Shown: one piece after another, positions 32,866-42,799 of the stretch | Numbering within the stretch: position 1 is the stretch's first letter | Layout: the number at the start of each line of letters is the position of its first letter | Assembly: GCF_002705925.1 (NCBI RefSeq) | Contig: NZ_NKRE01000001.1 | Span: 2,952,902-3,016,901, forward strand | Source: Mycobacterium ostraviense | Lineage (GTDB): Bacteria > Actinomycetota > Actinomycetes > Mycobacteriales > Mycobacteriaceae | Direction of reading: 5' to 3' | DNA length: 64,000 nt | Position numbers and translations under genes: made by a program | The notes under the pieces: generated by a model | Told to the model about the DNA's origin: nothing | Database searches by the model: none | What the model saw: only the letters and a program-made list of their open reading frames with translations

Positions 32866-33222
32866 CTACTGGCCGAGGTTCGGTACCACGTCGGAAATCT
32901 CGCGCAGCAAGGCTGCTTTCCCTTTGGCCCCGACGATTCGTTTCACCGGCTGGCCGTCCTTGAACAGGATCATCGTGGGAATCGAGATGACCTGAAAGTC
33001 ACGGGCGGTTTGCGGGTTGGCGTCCACGTCGAGCTTGGCCACCGTGAGGCTGCCCGAACGCTCCGCGGCGATTTCTTCGAGCACCGGCGCCACCATCTTG
33101 CACGGGCCGCACCAGGTGGCCCAAAAGTCAACCAGCACAGGCTTATTACTAGACAGCACGGTGGTGGAAAAGGAAGCGTCGGAAACTTCGATTGTGGCGC
33201 CGGACTTCTCGGAATCGGTCAT
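32866..33222 (-). CDS. trxC: Thioredoxin C
   Basis: A 118-residue thioredoxin with the active site 'WCGPCK' in '[20 protein letters not shown]' and the cis-Pro loop '[11 protein letters not shown]'. It reduces disulfides using electrons from TrxB2. The ATG at 33222 overlaps the trxB2 stop (ATGA), so the two redox partners are translationally coupled; the longer upstream frame lies inside trxB2. It ends 731 bases before the inserted PE gene. Confidence 0.97.
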   Translation of the reverse strand: MTDSEKSGATIEVSDASFSTTVLSSNKPVLVDFWATWCGPCKMVAPVLEEIAAERSGSLTVAKLDVDANPQTARDFQVISIPTMILFKDGQPVKRIVGAKGKAALLREISDVVPNLGQ

Positions 33223-34217
33223 TGTTGTGCTCCAATCAAGGTGTCGGTACTGTCTGCGTGCCCGGTTGCTTCGCGTTCGGCCAGCCAGCGTTCGGCGTCG
33301 ATGGCAGCGGCACAACCGCTGCCGGCTGCGGTGACCGCCTGCCGGTAGGTGCGGTCGACCAGGTCTCCGGCGGCGAATACCCCGTCCAGCGAAGTGCTTG
33401 TGGTGCCGCCGTTGACCAGCACGTAGCCGTCTGGATCCAGCTCGACGGCATCGCGCACCAGGCCGGAACGCGGCTCGTGTCCGATCGCGACAAAGACGCC
33501 GGTTACCGGCAGTGTGGTTTCTTCACCGGTGGCGGTGTCGCGCAACCGCAGTCCGGTGACGGTCGTGTCCCCGTCCACGGCGAGCACCACCTTGTTGGTC
33601 AGGATGTTGATCTTGTCGTTTGCCTGGGCGCGGTTGAGCATGATCTTGGAAGCCCGGAACTCGTCGCGGCGGTGCACCAGCGTGACACTGCGGGCAAACC
33701 GGGTCAGGAAGGTAGCCTCCTCCATGGCCGAGTCACCGCCGCCGATGACGGCGATGTCCTGGTCGCGGAAGAAGAACCCGTCACAGGTGGCACAGGAACT
33801 CACTCCGCGCCCGAGCAGCTTCTGCTCGCCGGGCACGTGCAGGTAGCGCGCCGCCGCACCCATCGCCAGGATCACGGCGCGAGCGCGGTAGGTTTCGCCC
33901 TCGGCGGTGACGACCGACTTGATCGGTCCGTCCAGCGATACCGACTCCACGTCCTCCATGCGCAGGTCCGCACCAAACCGCAACGCCTGTTCCCGCATCT
34001 GGTCCATCAACTCGGGACCGGTGATGCCGTCGCGGAAACCCGGATAGTTCTCCACCTCGGTGGTGGTCATCAGTGCGCCGCCGAACGAGGTGCCTTCGAA
34101 CACCAGCGGAGCCAACTGCGCCCGGGCGGTGTAGAGAGCGGCGGTGTACCCGGCAGGACCGGAGCCGATGATGATCACGTCGTGGATGGTGTCTGGAGTG
34201 GCGGAGGCGGCAGTCAT
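33219..34217 (-). CDS. trxB2: Thioredoxin reductase
   Basis: A 332-residue FAD/NADPH flavoenzyme. FAD-binding '[18 protein letters not shown]' at the N-terminus, redox-active 'CATC' in '[12 protein letters not shown]', NADPH-binding '[18 protein letters not shown]' and C-terminal FAD site '[23 protein letters not shown]' (region). It transfers electrons from NADPH to thioredoxin. The start at 34217 ([10 protein letters not shown]) gives the family length; the longer frame from 34304 is not supported. It is followed directly by trxC and preceded by the anti-sigma-M gene, 99 bases away. Confidence 0.97.
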   Translation of the reverse strand: MTAASATPDTIHDVIIIGSGPAGYTAALYTARAQLAPLVFEGTSFGGALMTTTEVENYPGFRDGITGPELMDQMREQALRFGADLRMEDVESVSLDGPIKSVVTAEGETYRARAVILAMGAAARYLHVPGEQKLLGRGVSSCATCDGFFFRDQDIAVIGGGDSAMEEATFLTRFARSVTLVHRRDEFRASKIMLNRAQANDKINILTNKVVLAVDGDTTVTGLRLRDTATGEETTLPVTGVFVAIGHEPRSGLVRDAVELDPDGYVLVNGGTTSTSLDGVFAAGDLVDRTYRQAVTAAGSGCAAAIDAERWLAEREATGHADSTDTLIGAQQ

Positions 34218-34316
34218 GCGGGCCTTTCGGGTGCGGAAAGCTGGACTCGGACTTTTATGAACGCCAGCGTAGGCACTGGTGTTCCCCTCCGCGCGCCGGA
34301 CCATGTCGGGATGCCG

Positions 34317-35078
34317 CTACGAGCCGGTGGCTCGGGTCACCGTGGTGCTGGCCAACAGGCCGGTATCCGCGGCGCTGCAGTTGAGCGCCACCGCGTAGAC
34401 CGCCACAGTGTCGGCGACGTCACCGGGGACCACCAGCAGCACGCCGGGGCGGGCGTTGATGTCGATCGGCCGTGCGCCCAGGATCTGCGTGGACGCCGGG
34501 TAGCCCAGCCCGCTCAGGCAGGACGCGCGCCTTGCCGGGTCGGCGAGGGCGGTGTCTAGCGGGCCGTAGTCGGGTGTGCGTTGCAGCAGTTCCAGGATCT
34601 GTTCGTGCGGCAGCGGAATCACCGGCGGCGGCGTCGAGACGGTGATGTGCATTGCGGTGGCGGGTGTGCTCGGTGCCGGTGCGGGCGCAGTGACCAGTGC
34701 GGCGGTACCGACACCGATCGCCGCGACGGCCGCGCAGCACCCGGCTATGCCGGCAAGGATTTTCGCCGGGCGGATGCGCGGTCGGGCTGCGTGAGTGGCG
34801 GCCGAGTCACTGGAAGCCGCGGACCGCAGCGTCCGGGAAACCTTGGCGGTGACATCGATGGGAGGATCCGGCGCCGACGCCGGATCAGCTCCGGCGGCCG
34901 CGAGGTCGCGGCGTACCTGCTGCAGTGCACGCAGGATTGCCGCCGCCTGCGGGTCAGTGCGGACTCGTCGGCGGACGCCGGCGGCGGCTTTGTCGTCGAA
35001 CAGACCTGCCTGCAGGTCGGCGAGGAGCTCGACGGTCAGCGGCGGATTCGCGTCGGCTTCGTGTCCGGTTCCATTCAT
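34317..35078 (-). CDS. rsmA: Anti-sigma-M factor, membrane-bound
   Basis: A 253-residue protein with an N-terminal cytoplasmic anti-sigma domain (about 1-90, 'LLADLQAGLFDDKAAAGVRRRV'), a single transmembrane helix (about 107-130, 'ILAGIAGCCAAVAAIGVGTA') and an extracytoplasmic domain rich in Ala and Pro. This is the layout of Rv3912, which lies downstream of sigM and holds SigM inactive. It is 74 bases after the sigM stop. There is no obvious HxxxCxxC zinc motif in the N-terminal part, as far as I can see. Confidence 0.9.
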   Translation of the reverse strand: MNGTGHEADANPPLTVELLADLQAGLFDDKAAAGVRRRVRTDPQAAAILRALQQVRRDLAAAGADPASAPDPPIDVTAKVSRTLRSAASSDSAATHAARPRIRPAKILAGIAGCCAAVAAIGVGTAALVTAPAPAPSTPATAMHITVSTPPPVIPLPHEQILELLQRTPDYGPLDTALADPARRASCLSGLGYPASTQILGARPIDINARPGVLLVVPGDVADTVAVYAVALNCSAADTGLLASTTVTRATGS

Positions 35079-35152
35079 CCGCCCCAGTGTCCGTCATGCA
35101 CAGCTTGATGACGATGCGCGCCCCGCGCGGCAGTGCGGCGCGCCGATCTGTG

Positions 35153-35719
35153 CTAACTCGCGTCGAAAGCGTTGGCGCCGGTGTCGAGGTAGCCCAGCAG
35201 TCGCGCCAGCCGCGCCCGCCCGCGGGCGCAGCGGCTCTTGACGGTGCCCTCGGCCACACCCAGCATGAGTGCCGTGTCGGCGATCGAGTACCCCTGCATA
35301 TCGACCGCGACCACCGCGGCCCGTTGTTCGACCGGAAGCTGCAGCAGCGCTCGCTGCACCAAGATCTCCGTCTCGACTCGAGCCGTTGCATCCGGAACCG
35401 GATGCACGTCGTCGAGCGGGGCGGTCGGCCGCGCCCTGGCCTGGCGCAACCGGTCCAGGCAGGCATTGACCACGATGCGGTGCAGCCAGCTGCTGACCGC
35501 CGCGTCATACCGAAACGACGCCGCGCACCGGTGCGCCGAGAGCATCGCCTCTTGCAGTGCGTCCTCGGCGTCTTCCGGGGTGCGGCTGGTGAGCCGGGCC
35601 AACCGGTACAGGTGGCGCTGATGGCGAAGGAACAACTGCTCGAAGGCTCGGTGCTCGCCGCCGACGAAAGCCGCCAACAGCTCGGCGTCACTGCGTTCCC
35701 GCTTGCCCCCAAAACCCAC
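35153..35719 (-). CDS. sigM: ECF sigma factor SigM
   Basis: A 188-residue ECF sigma factor. Region 2 runs 'FEQLFLRHQRHLYRLARLTSRTPEDAEDALQEAMLSAHR' (about 25-63) and region 4 'LPVEQRAAVVAVDMQGYSIADTALMLGVAEGTVKSRCARGRARL' (about 128-171), with a helix-turn-helix. The GTG start lies 61 bases after the MurJ-fusion stop. In M. tuberculosis SigM directs synthesis of PPE and esx-type secreted proteins (for example esxU/esxT, esxE and esxF); esxE and esxF homologues lie 13 kb away in this window. That regulatory link is known for M. tuberculosis, not shown here. Confidence 0.95.
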   Translation of the reverse strand: MGFGGKRERSDAELLAAFVGGEHRAFEQLFLRHQRHLYRLARLTSRTPEDAEDALQEAMLSAHRCAASFRYDAAVSSWLHRIVVNACLDRLRQARARPTAPLDDVHPVPDATARVETEILVQRALLQLPVEQRAAVVAVDMQGYSIADTALMLGVAEGTVKSRCARGRARLARLLGYLDTGANAFDAS

Positions 35720-35779
35720 GGCCGGACAGTAACCAATCGGTAGCCGCAGGGCACTTCACTCGTTTGCGGGGCTGTGCGG

Positions 35780-38700
35780 TCAGGATGCGGCCTGGATGGT
35801 GATCTCCGAGATGTCGGCGCGGCTCTTGCCGTCGGTGGTGCCCAATGTTGAAATCCACACCAGCAGGTTGGACGTCGGTGCCGACGATTTGACCGCGATG
35901 GTGTTGTGGCCGGGCTTGAGTGCGGTGGCCGAGGTCAGCACGGAGGTTTCGTCGAGCTTCGACGGGTTCGGCGTCGGTGACGAGCGAATCTCGACCTTGG
36001 TGCCGGTGCTGGAAATGTCGATGGTGACGGCGCCGACCACGGTCGGCTTCGGCAGCTGCAACATCAATCCGACGCCGTTCTTGAAAGCCGGGAACGGGAC
36101 GGCGTCGGTGTAGGTGTCGGTTTGCCAGGAAGTGCTGGGATTGCCGTCGATAGCCAGATCGGCTTGGCCTGGGTTGTCGGCCTCCCCGTCGGGGGAGAAG
36201 ACGGTGGCTTTGGTGGGTTTGACGGTGCTGCCGGCGGGGGCGGAACTGGCCTCCGACGCCGACGACGTTTGGGTGTTCAGGCCGAGCTGGTCCCGGTTGA
36301 GGCCGGCGCCGACGTTGCCGAAGACCTTGTTGATCACCGAGACCAGAACCAGAAGAGCGACCAGCAGAACGGCGGCGCCGGCACTGATACCGATGAGCAG
36401 GTTGCGGCGACGCCGCGCATAGGCTTCCCCGTCCTCCGCGGCCGAGCGGCGCACCGAGACCGGCGGCGCCGGCTCGACGGGACCGAGCACCTCGGTCCGA
36501 TCGGCCACCGCAGTCGCCTGCTGAAGCAGGTTCAAAAGCGTTGAAGCACTGCGTATTCCGCCGTCCTCCTGGACTGAGCGTACGGCAACGGCGGAGATCT
36601 GGAAGGGAATGTCGCGGTCGATGACGGTCGGTTCGACGGGCTCACCGGACGCATCCCGTTCGGCCTGGGGGAACCCGCTGCGGGTCCCGGACTCCGGCAG
36701 CGGCCACTGGTTGACCAGCAGGGCATACAGCGCGGCGCCAATGCCACGGATGTCGTCCTGGGGGTTGGCTTCCGGCATGGTCGCCGGATAGGCCAGTACC
36801 ACGTCGCCTTCGATGCTGACGCGCACCCGGCTGGGGTGGTCGATCGAGAGGGCCACTCCGGCGCGGTGCGCGGCGTCGGCGGCCGCGGCCAGTGACTGCA
36901 TCGCCCGGATTGCCCCCACGGGCGACGGCGCGGTCTCGGCGACCTCGCGCAACGAACCGCCACGGATCCATTCGGCGACCACCAGACCCCCGGAACCGAT
37001 GTGCAGGACGTCGAGCACCCGCGCGATACCGGGTTTGTCGATGCGGCTCAGCCGCAGGGTGCGGGCCAGGATCCCCTGGCGCACCTCCTCGGGCAGCGCG
37101 CCCTCCGGGTCGACGAACGTCAGCGCCACCTGGCGATCCAGCGCGGTGTCCAAGGCCTGCCAGAACCGCAGATGCGGTGTGCCGCCGTGGAAGATCAGCA
37201 GACGGTAGCGGCCGTTGGCAATACGGGCGCCCGGAACCAGGTTGACGTCGTCTCGCGGCACCGACGGTTCCGGGCCGCGTTCGCGCGGCGCATCGAACGG
37301 AATCGGTCCGTGGGTATCGGCGTCGCCGGAGAGCCGGTCGGGCCGGCGGGGCCGCGACCCGGCACCCCGATCGGGGTCGGCGGGAATGTCGGGGTGAAAG
37401 TCATCGGCAACGGGCCGCGGTAGGTCGGTGCCGGAGACGGCGTCGGACGAGGCGGCACTATCCGATGGGCGGTCGGTCACCTCCGGTCCTTTCGCTATCC
37501 CAGCTCTGATTGCCGGAGGTCTGCGCCGGATCGGCTGATGGACCGCAGTTTCCCCCGGCGGGGACGACTTTCTTTGCTCAGGGTACGTGACGCGGTGCCG
37601 GCCAGACGATCCGTCCGCCACGGTGACCGCGCGCCGACCGGGTTTGCCCGGCCGAATGCCGAGGCGATGCTGGATCACCCGTAGCGCCGCCTGCGCCTCC
37701 GGGACCTGCGCGCCGAGCATGATCGCGGCCAGAATCGGCACCATGATCAGCCCCAGAACGAGCAGCCGCAGCAGTGAGCCGGCCCCACCGCCATGGGCGG
37801 TCAGCTTAGCCAGGCCGAGCAGCCGATCCGCGACGTGGGCAACCAGGCCGGCCAGCAACGAGGCGGCGGTCGTCACCAGGATGGTGTGGCCCTCGTGGAC
37901 GCCGATCAGCTGACCACCGCCGGGCCGCAGCGCCCGTCGCAGCAGGTAATAGCCGACCGTCGCGCCGGCCAGGAATCCGAGCCCGTTGGCCAGTCCCAGA
38001 TAGCCGGCAACCAGCTCGGGGTCTTCGGTGACGTGCGGTGCCAGCAGCGAGGCGATGATCTTGACGCCGGTGATAACCACGATGATGACGATCGGCGTCC
38101 ATGGTTGCTCCTGGGCGTAGAACACCCGCAGTTGCAGCAGCACCAGCCCGTAGGGAATCAAGGTGAACGCCGACAACGCGATCGCGGCGCCGAGGTATCC
38201 GGCATCGACTTGGCCGAAATGTCCGTAGGCAAACAACGCGCTCCCCATCGCCGGCCCGCCGACAGTCATGAAGGCCACTGTGGGGATCAGCGTGATCATG
38301 GTCAGCCGGGTGGCCAGCGACAGGTCGGCGAGCACCGCCGGGATGTCGTCGGCGGCGGCATTACGGCTCAGTCGCGGCATCACCACGGTCAGCACGGTGA
38401 CACCGATCATCCCGAACGGCAGCATCAGCACCAGCCAGGTGTAGTTGTAGATCGCCGGGCCCGAGGCCGCTGCCGTGCTGGCGATCTGGTTGCCGACGAC
38501 CAGGCCGAGCTGACTGATCAGCACATACAGCACCATCGCTGCGGCCATCGCGCCAAATCGCTTGAGCCGCTGGTCGATTCCCCACAACGGCCGCAGGCTG
38601 ATGTGCTCACGCCCAATCGCCACCAGCAGCATGGCAGTTTGGGCGAACACCCCCAACGTGGTCCCGATTCCCAGCACCAACAGCTTGGGGTTGCCCATCT

Positions 38701-39343
38701 TGACCGGATCGACCGACAGCTCACCGGGGACCGCCAGATACACCCCCAGGGTCGCGATGGCGACCACGTTGTTGACGACGGGCGCCCACGCCGGCGGCCC
38801 GAACACGTTGCGGGTGTTCAGGATCGCCATGAACACCGACGACAGGCCGTAGACAAGGACCTGGGGGAGTAGCAGGTAGGCGAAGGCGGTGGTCAGTGGC
38901 TCGTTGACTTGCGGATTGCGGCCCAGCATCAGGCGCACCAGCAGCGGTGCCGCGGCCACCGACAGCACAGTGGCCACGACCAGCAGCGTGGTGGCCAACG
39001 TCACCAATCGGCGCACAAACGCGGCGCCACCGTCGGGGTCGTCCCGCTCGGCACGGGCCAGCACCGGCACGAAGATCGCGGTGAAGGTGGCTTCCAGGAC
39101 CAGCGCGGCCACCAGGTTCGGCAGCTGGTTGGCCACCGAGAACGAGCTGGACAACGCGGCGCCCAGGATCGCAGCCAGCAGCACGATCCGGGCGAAGCCG
39201 GTGAGCCGGCTGATCAGCGTCGCGAAGGCCATTCCCCACGATCGCGACACCAGGGCGGCGTCGGACAGTTCGGCCCGGCGCGGGGCCGGCGGCGGATCCG
39301 GGCGCTGCGTCGCTGGGTGCACTCGCCGCGGAGCCGGTTTCAT
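35780..39343 (-). CDS. murJ: MurJ lipid II flippase fused to a pseudokinase and an extracytoplasmic domain
   Basis: A 1187-residue protein (Rv3910 type). Residues about 25-545 are a MurJ/MviN flippase with about 14 helices ('ISRLTGFARIVLLAAILG', 'VANQLPNLVAALVLEATFTAIF'). A Pro/Arg-rich linker leads to a cytoplasmic kinase-like domain (about 690-950) lacking the catalytic HRD and DFG motifs, hence a pseudokinase ('ARIANGRYRLLIFHGG' is the glycine-loop region). A transmembrane helix follows near residue 990 ('LLIGISAGAAVLLVALLVLVSV' region), then a beta-rich extracytoplasmic domain resembling discoidin-type sugar-binding folds. In mycobacteria PknB phosphorylates the pseudokinase, which then recruits FhaA and stops lipid II export. 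The ATG overlaps the upstream stop (ATGA). Confidence 0.95.
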   Translation of the reverse strand: MKPAPRRVHPATQRPDPPPAPRRAELSDAALVSRSWGMAFATLISRLTGFARIVLLAAILGAALSSSFSVANQLPNLVAALVLEATFTAIFVPVLARAERDDPDGGAAFVRRLVTLATTLLVVATVLSVAAAPLLVRLMLGRNPQVNEPLTTAFAYLLLPQVLVYGLSSVFMAILNTRNVFGPPAWAPVVNNVVAIATLGVYLAVPGELSVDPVKMGNPKLLVLGIGTTLGVFAQTAMLLVAIGREHISLRPLWGIDQRLKRFGAMAAAMVLYVLISQLGLVVGNQIASTAAASGPAIYNYTWLVLMLPFGMIGVTVLTVVMPRLSRNAAADDIPAVLADLSLATRLTMITLIPTVAFMTVGGPAMGSALFAYGHFGQVDAGYLGAAIALSAFTLIPYGLVLLQLRVFYAQEQPWTPIVIIVVITGVKIIASLLAPHVTEDPELVAGYLGLANGLGFLAGATVGYYLLRRALRPGGGQLIGVHEGHTILVTTAASLLAGLVAHVADRLLGLAKLTAHGGGAGSLLRLLVLGLIMVPILAAIMLGAQVPEAQAALRVIQHRLGIRPGKPGRRAVTVADGSSGRHRVTYPEQRKSSPPGETAVHQPIRRRPPAIRAGIAKGPEVTDRPSDSAASSDAVSGTDLPRPVADDFHPDIPADPDRGAGSRPRRPDRLSGDADTHGPIPFDAPRERGPEPSVPRDDVNLVPGARIANGRYRLLIFHGGTPHLRFWQALDTALDRQVALTFVDPEGALPEEVRQGILARTLRLSRIDKPGIARVLDVLHIGSGGLVVAEWIRGGSLREVAETAPSPVGAIRAMQSLAAAADAAHRAGVALSIDHPSRVRVSIEGDVVLAYPATMPEANPQDDIRGIGAALYALLVNQWPLPESGTRSGFPQAERDASGEPVEPTVIDRDIPFQISAVAVRSVQEDGGIRSASTLLNLLQQATAVADRTEVLGPVEPAPPVSVRRSAAEDGEAYARRRRNLLIGISAGAAVLLVALLVLVSVINKVFGNVGAGLNRDQLGLNTQTSSASEASSAPAGSTVKPTKATVFSPDGEADNPGQADLAIDGNPSTSWQTDTYTDAVPFPAFKNGVGLMLQLPKPTVVGAVTIDISSTGTKVEIRSSPTPNPSKLDETSVLTSATALKPGHNTIAVKSSAPTSNLLVWISTLGTTDGKSRADISEITIQAAS

Positions 39344-41742
39344 ACCCGATGCTCTTCTTCGACCCGACGGTCGGGCGCACCATGCTGTTGGGTGTGCCGG
39401 GCCGGGGGCGGGTCGGGGCGATCCAGGTCGGCGCGGTCGGGCTGGCCGCGGAACCGGTGCCAAAGCCGCCGTCCGGCCAGTGTCACCAGCACTGCCGCGG
39501 CGGTGAGAGTGATGGCGAACAGCACCTTGCCGTAGGCGTTGGAGTGCACCGACAACCGCACCGGTTCACCCAGCGCCATGCCGTCGGGCGTCTTGAGCGC
39601 GACGTCGATGGCGACCCGCTGGGTGAAGTTGACTTCGATAGGTACCCGCAGCGGCAGATATCCGGGCGGCAGCTCGATTTGCCCGATGTCGGTGACCGTC
39701 ATGCCGGGCGGAGCATCGACCTGCAGCTTGACCCGGATGGGTACGGCCAGACCGTTATGCAGCGCCAGGGGAAGCGGACTGTGTTCGGTCGCCAGGGTGT
39801 AGGAGCCGCCCGGGTTGACGATGGTGACCGCACCGAAGAAGTCGTTGATGGTGTTGCCGACCACCGCCAGCCGCTGCTGGGCCAGGCCGTTGCGGGTATC
39901 CGGTGGCACCGACTGGCTCAGCGCGCGCAGCATGTCCTCGCGAAGCGGCGCGGTGTATTGCACGCCGGTCAGCCCGGTGCGGTCATCGGTGGTCAGCGCC
40001 GCGGTGAGCTTCCACAATCGGCCGACTTGGCTGGCGATCTGCGAGGTGATGTCGTCGCTGAACCGGCCGCGGGCGGTCGCGGGGTTGGCCTCGGTGCCCG
40101 GGGGCTGCGGTGGCTCGGTGTGCGCCGCCGCGTCGGCGATCAGCGCAGGCAGCGGACGCGGCACGGCCAGTCCGGCGTGAATGGTGGTGGCCAGGGCGGT
40201 CAGGATGGCCTGCGCGTCGTCGCCCTGCAGGTTCCACGTCGCCGGTGGCACCAGGATCTGGGTGCGTGGGGCGGCATCCGGGTACAGGCTGCGCCACAGC
40301 ACGGCACCCAAGGCGTCCTCGCGGCGGGCGGTGGCCGAGTCGTGACTGATGCGAACCGACAGCGACGAGTCGAGGTAGGTGGGAACGATCGGGTTGGCGC
40401 CGGCCGCGGCCAGCGCGGCGCCGACGGCCGGGTCGAACGGCGCCGCGACCAGCTGCGGGGACAGCCGCCGGGGGGTGATATCGGGGTTGGCGGAGGTTCC
40501 TTGAGCCGTTTCCGGGGCGGCAAAGTCGGCGGCCGCGATCGCGACCATGCCATCGTTGGCGCTCAGCAGGTCGACACCACGGGTGGTCAACGGCCCGTCC
40601 GGCATCAGGGTTGCACCCCGCACGGAGTTGATGTCGAGGATCTTGTCGACGATGTCGCCGGCGCTCAGGGTGGCGATCGCGCTCAACCCGGGGTCGTTGA
40701 CCCGCTGCAAGGCGTCCAGGTCGGCCTGGGAATACGGAAGCGGTGCCACGCAGGTGCGATGAGCCAGCGCGCGCAGCCGGTTCAGCCAGATAGTGGCCGC
40801 GGTTTGGCCCGTTCCCGGGTGGGTCGAGGTGCCGGGCAACTGCCCGGGGCCGTCGGGCGAGTCGGACACCACATAGCCGGCAGTCATCGCGTTGACGGTG
40901 ACGAGCAGATCCGGATCGACTGCCAGACACAGCGCGCGGGTGACGGCGCCCTCGGGGTCGACGTCGCGGCTGGTGGCGAGCTCGGCCGCGGAAAGCAGGG
41001 TGTCGAGTCGGCCGCCGTTGGCCAGCGAGTTGGCCAGGTCGTCGTCGACGAGCCGCACCGGAATAGTGCCGCCCGGGACGCCGGGGGCCAGCCGGGGCCG
41101 GTCAGCGAGCGGCCACAGCATGGTGATCCATACCGGCTTGGTGGTTTCCGGTGCGACGGCGGTGTCGTAGGCCGCTGACTTATCGGACTTGTCGGGGGGC
41201 ACTCCCACGACGGGCAGCAGGAACCGGGCGTTGTCGAGGCGGGCGGGGGCCCCGTAGTCGGGTGTCCCGTTGACGTTGACCAGGATCGGGAAGATACCGG
41301 GTTGGTCGATGGTCAACGACGGCTTGGTCAGCGATCGTAGCGGAGCGGACAGGGTGAACCCCGCCCCGTGTCCGCGCTGCAGTTCCGGGGCGACGGTGAC
41401 GAAGTCGGCGGCCGGCTGGTATTGGTCGGTGGTGCCGTCGAGCGAGGTGCGCAAGGCCGCCGACGACGTGACGGTCCCGGCATGCTCGAGCCGGACCATC
41501 ACGTCACGGACCGGGCGGTCACCGATGTTGGTCACCGTGCCGCTGACGGTGACCACCGGGTCGCTGGTGGTGGTGACGACGTCCGGGGTCACCTGATCGA
41601 TGCGCACCTGCACGAAGGGCGTGGGGGTGGGCTCACCCGCGGTCGCACGCGGTGCTTGCAGCACGCCCGCGAAACCGGCCACGATGCCGATCACGGCGGC
41701 GAGGCGCCACAAACCGGCCCAAGGCACTCGCAACGCAGTCAC
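39340..41742 (-). CDS. Secreted or membrane-anchored DUF6049-type protein (Rv3909-like)
   Basis: An 800-residue protein with an N-terminal signal segment (about residues 8-35: '[27 protein letters not shown]' region), a large extracytoplasmic part with beta domains ('[20 protein letters not shown]') and a C-terminal transmembrane helix ('[22 protein letters not shown]' region) followed by a short basic tail. The GTG at 41742 is used because it overlaps the mutT4 stop (GTGA) and gives the M. tuberculosis length (802); the open frame continues upstream to 42189 only as a shadow of mutT4. Its function is unknown, but the coupling to the MurJ fusion on both sides points to the cell-wall export machinery. 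Confidence 0.92.
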   Translation of the reverse strand: MTALRVPWAGLWRLAAVIGIVAGFAGVLQAPRATAGEPTPTPFVQVRIDQVTPDVVTTTSDPVVTVSGTVTNIGDRPVRDVMVRLEHAGTVTSSAALRTSLDGTTDQYQPAADFVTVAPELQRGHGAGFTLSAPLRSLTKPSLTIDQPGIFPILVNVNGTPDYGAPARLDNARFLLPVVGVPPDKSDKSAAYDTAVAPETTKPVWITMLWPLADRPRLAPGVPGGTIPVRLVDDDLANSLANGGRLDTLLSAAELATSRDVDPEGAVTRALCLAVDPDLLVTVNAMTAGYVVSDSPDGPGQLPGTSTHPGTGQTAATIWLNRLRALAHRTCVAPLPYSQADLDALQRVNDPGLSAIATLSAGDIVDKILDINSVRGATLMPDGPLTTRGVDLLSANDGMVAIAAADFAAPETAQGTSANPDITPRRLSPQLVAAPFDPAVGAALAAAGANPIVPTYLDSSLSVRISHDSATARREDALGAVLWRSLYPDAAPRTQILVPPATWNLQGDDAQAILTALATTIHAGLAVPRPLPALIADAAAHTEPPQPPGTEANPATARGRFSDDITSQIASQVGRLWKLTAALTTDDRTGLTGVQYTAPLREDMLRALSQSVPPDTRNGLAQQRLAVVGNTINDFFGAVTIVNPGGSYTLATEHSPLPLALHNGLAVPIRVKLQVDAPPGMTVTDIGQIELPPGYLPLRVPIEVNFTQRVAIDVALKTPDGMALGEPVRLSVHSNAYGKVLFAITLTAAAVLVTLAGRRLWHRFRGQPDRADLDRPDPPPARHTQQHGAPDRRVEEEHRV

Positions 41743-42479
41743 GGCCCGTGCGAGTTCTTTCGGCTCGGCGGCGATCCGTCGGCGTGCCGGGTGCGTGAGT
41801 GGGTCTGCGGCCGTCGCCGCGGTGAGCTGGGCGGAAGCGGGGGAAGTGCGGCCGGGCCGTCGGTCTGCAGTTTGTCGATCAGTTCGTCGGCCACCTCGGC
41901 CAGGCGGCGTTCGTCGGCGTAGGCCAGCCGGGACGGCAGCTCCCGGATCGGCACCCAGGCCACCTCGGCGACCTCGAGATCGTCGTCGGAAAGCTCGCCG
42001 CCCGAAAAGCGCATCAGATAGTGATGCACGGTCTTGTGCACCCGGCGGCCGTCGGTGACGAACCAGTAGTCGATGCGACCCAGCGCGGCCAGCACGCTGC
42101 CGCGGATTCCGGTTTCCTCGGCGACCTCGCGGATCGCGGTCTGTTCGGCCGTCTCGCCCATTTCGATGTGGCCCTTGGGCAGCGACCACAGCATGCGTCC
42201 GCGTCGGTCGATGCGGCCGATCAGCGCCGCGACCTGCTCGTCACGCGGCCCGTCGATACCGTCGATGACCAGGCCTCCGGCGGATGTCTCGTGCACCGTG
42301 CGCAGCCGGTCCGGACGGCCGCGACGCGAGCGCGGCCGGGCAGGTCTTGCCGATGACGGGGTGGCGGCGCCGTTGCCGGCAGGTTGGATGTCCGTAGCAT
42401 TTTCGGCGGAACCCGCAACGCCACGACCGCGGCGCCGGCCCCGGCGCCGACGTGGTTTGGCTTGTTCGCCCTGCGACAC
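41739..42479 (-). CDS. mutT4: Nudix hydrolase MutT4
   Basis: A 246-residue Nudix protein. An Arg-rich N-terminal tail (about 1-55) precedes the Nudix fold with '[25 protein letters not shown]' (region) and the full Nudix box '[20 protein letters not shown]' then TGIRG, with all catalytic Glu residues. It probably removes oxidised or otherwise damaged nucleotides. The GTG at 42479 gives a start corresponding to the M. tuberculosis one (MSDGEQAK, here VSQGEQAK); an ATG at 42500 is the alternative. It is the first gene of the mutT4-DUF6049-murJ-sigM block. Confidence 0.93.
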   Translation of the reverse strand: MSQGEQAKPRRRRGRRRGRGVAGSAENATDIQPAGNGAATPSSARPARPRSRRGRPDRLRTVHETSAGGLVIDGIDGPRDEQVAALIGRIDRRGRMLWSLPKGHIEMGETAEQTAIREVAEETGIRGSVLAALGRIDYWFVTDGRRVHKTVHHYLMRFSGGELSDDDLEVAEVAWVPIRELPSRLAYADERRLAEVADELIDKLQTDGPAALPPLPPSSPRRRPQTHSRTRHADGSPPSRKNSHGP

Positions 42480-42799
42480 CCAAGCGATATTAGCTGGCAC
42501 GGGCTGGTCTTCCCGATGTACTCGCCGTTGGGGCTGCGTCGTCGGTGCAGGTTCGGGTGGCCGGGCCGCGCGCGGGCACGCCGGTGGGTGGCTGGCCGCG
42601 GACTGGGCGAGTCCCGTCGGCCACTTGGGTCACAGAAGTCTCTGGGTTGGAGGACAGCGATGCCCACCTTCGCGCGACTGTGCTACGGCCATCCGACTGA
42701 ACCCCACGCGGTTGATTCGGCCTCTCTCGACGAGCCGGCAAATACCCGTCAGCTACCTGTCAACGCCACGCCGATCGATTCCGATTAGGCTGATCGAAC
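42480..42799. promoter_or_regulatory. Divergent promoter region between mutT4 and pcnA
   Basis: A 320-base non-coding gap between divergent genes. It must hold promoters for both directions. No clear -10/-35 elements or operators stand out by eye. Open frames here overlap one another and lack ribosome sites. Confidence 0.6.

Noticed and set aside
37793..41178. Long plus-strand open frames (359 and 609 codons)
   Set aside because: Antisense shadows of the MurJ fusion and the DUF6049-type gene, rich in Gln, His and Arg as expected from reversed GC-rich codons.
39340..42189. Longer 949-codon version of the DUF6049-type gene
   Set aside because: The extra 149 codons are an out-of-frame reading of mutT4; the GTG at 41742 coupled to the mutT4 stop is the better start.
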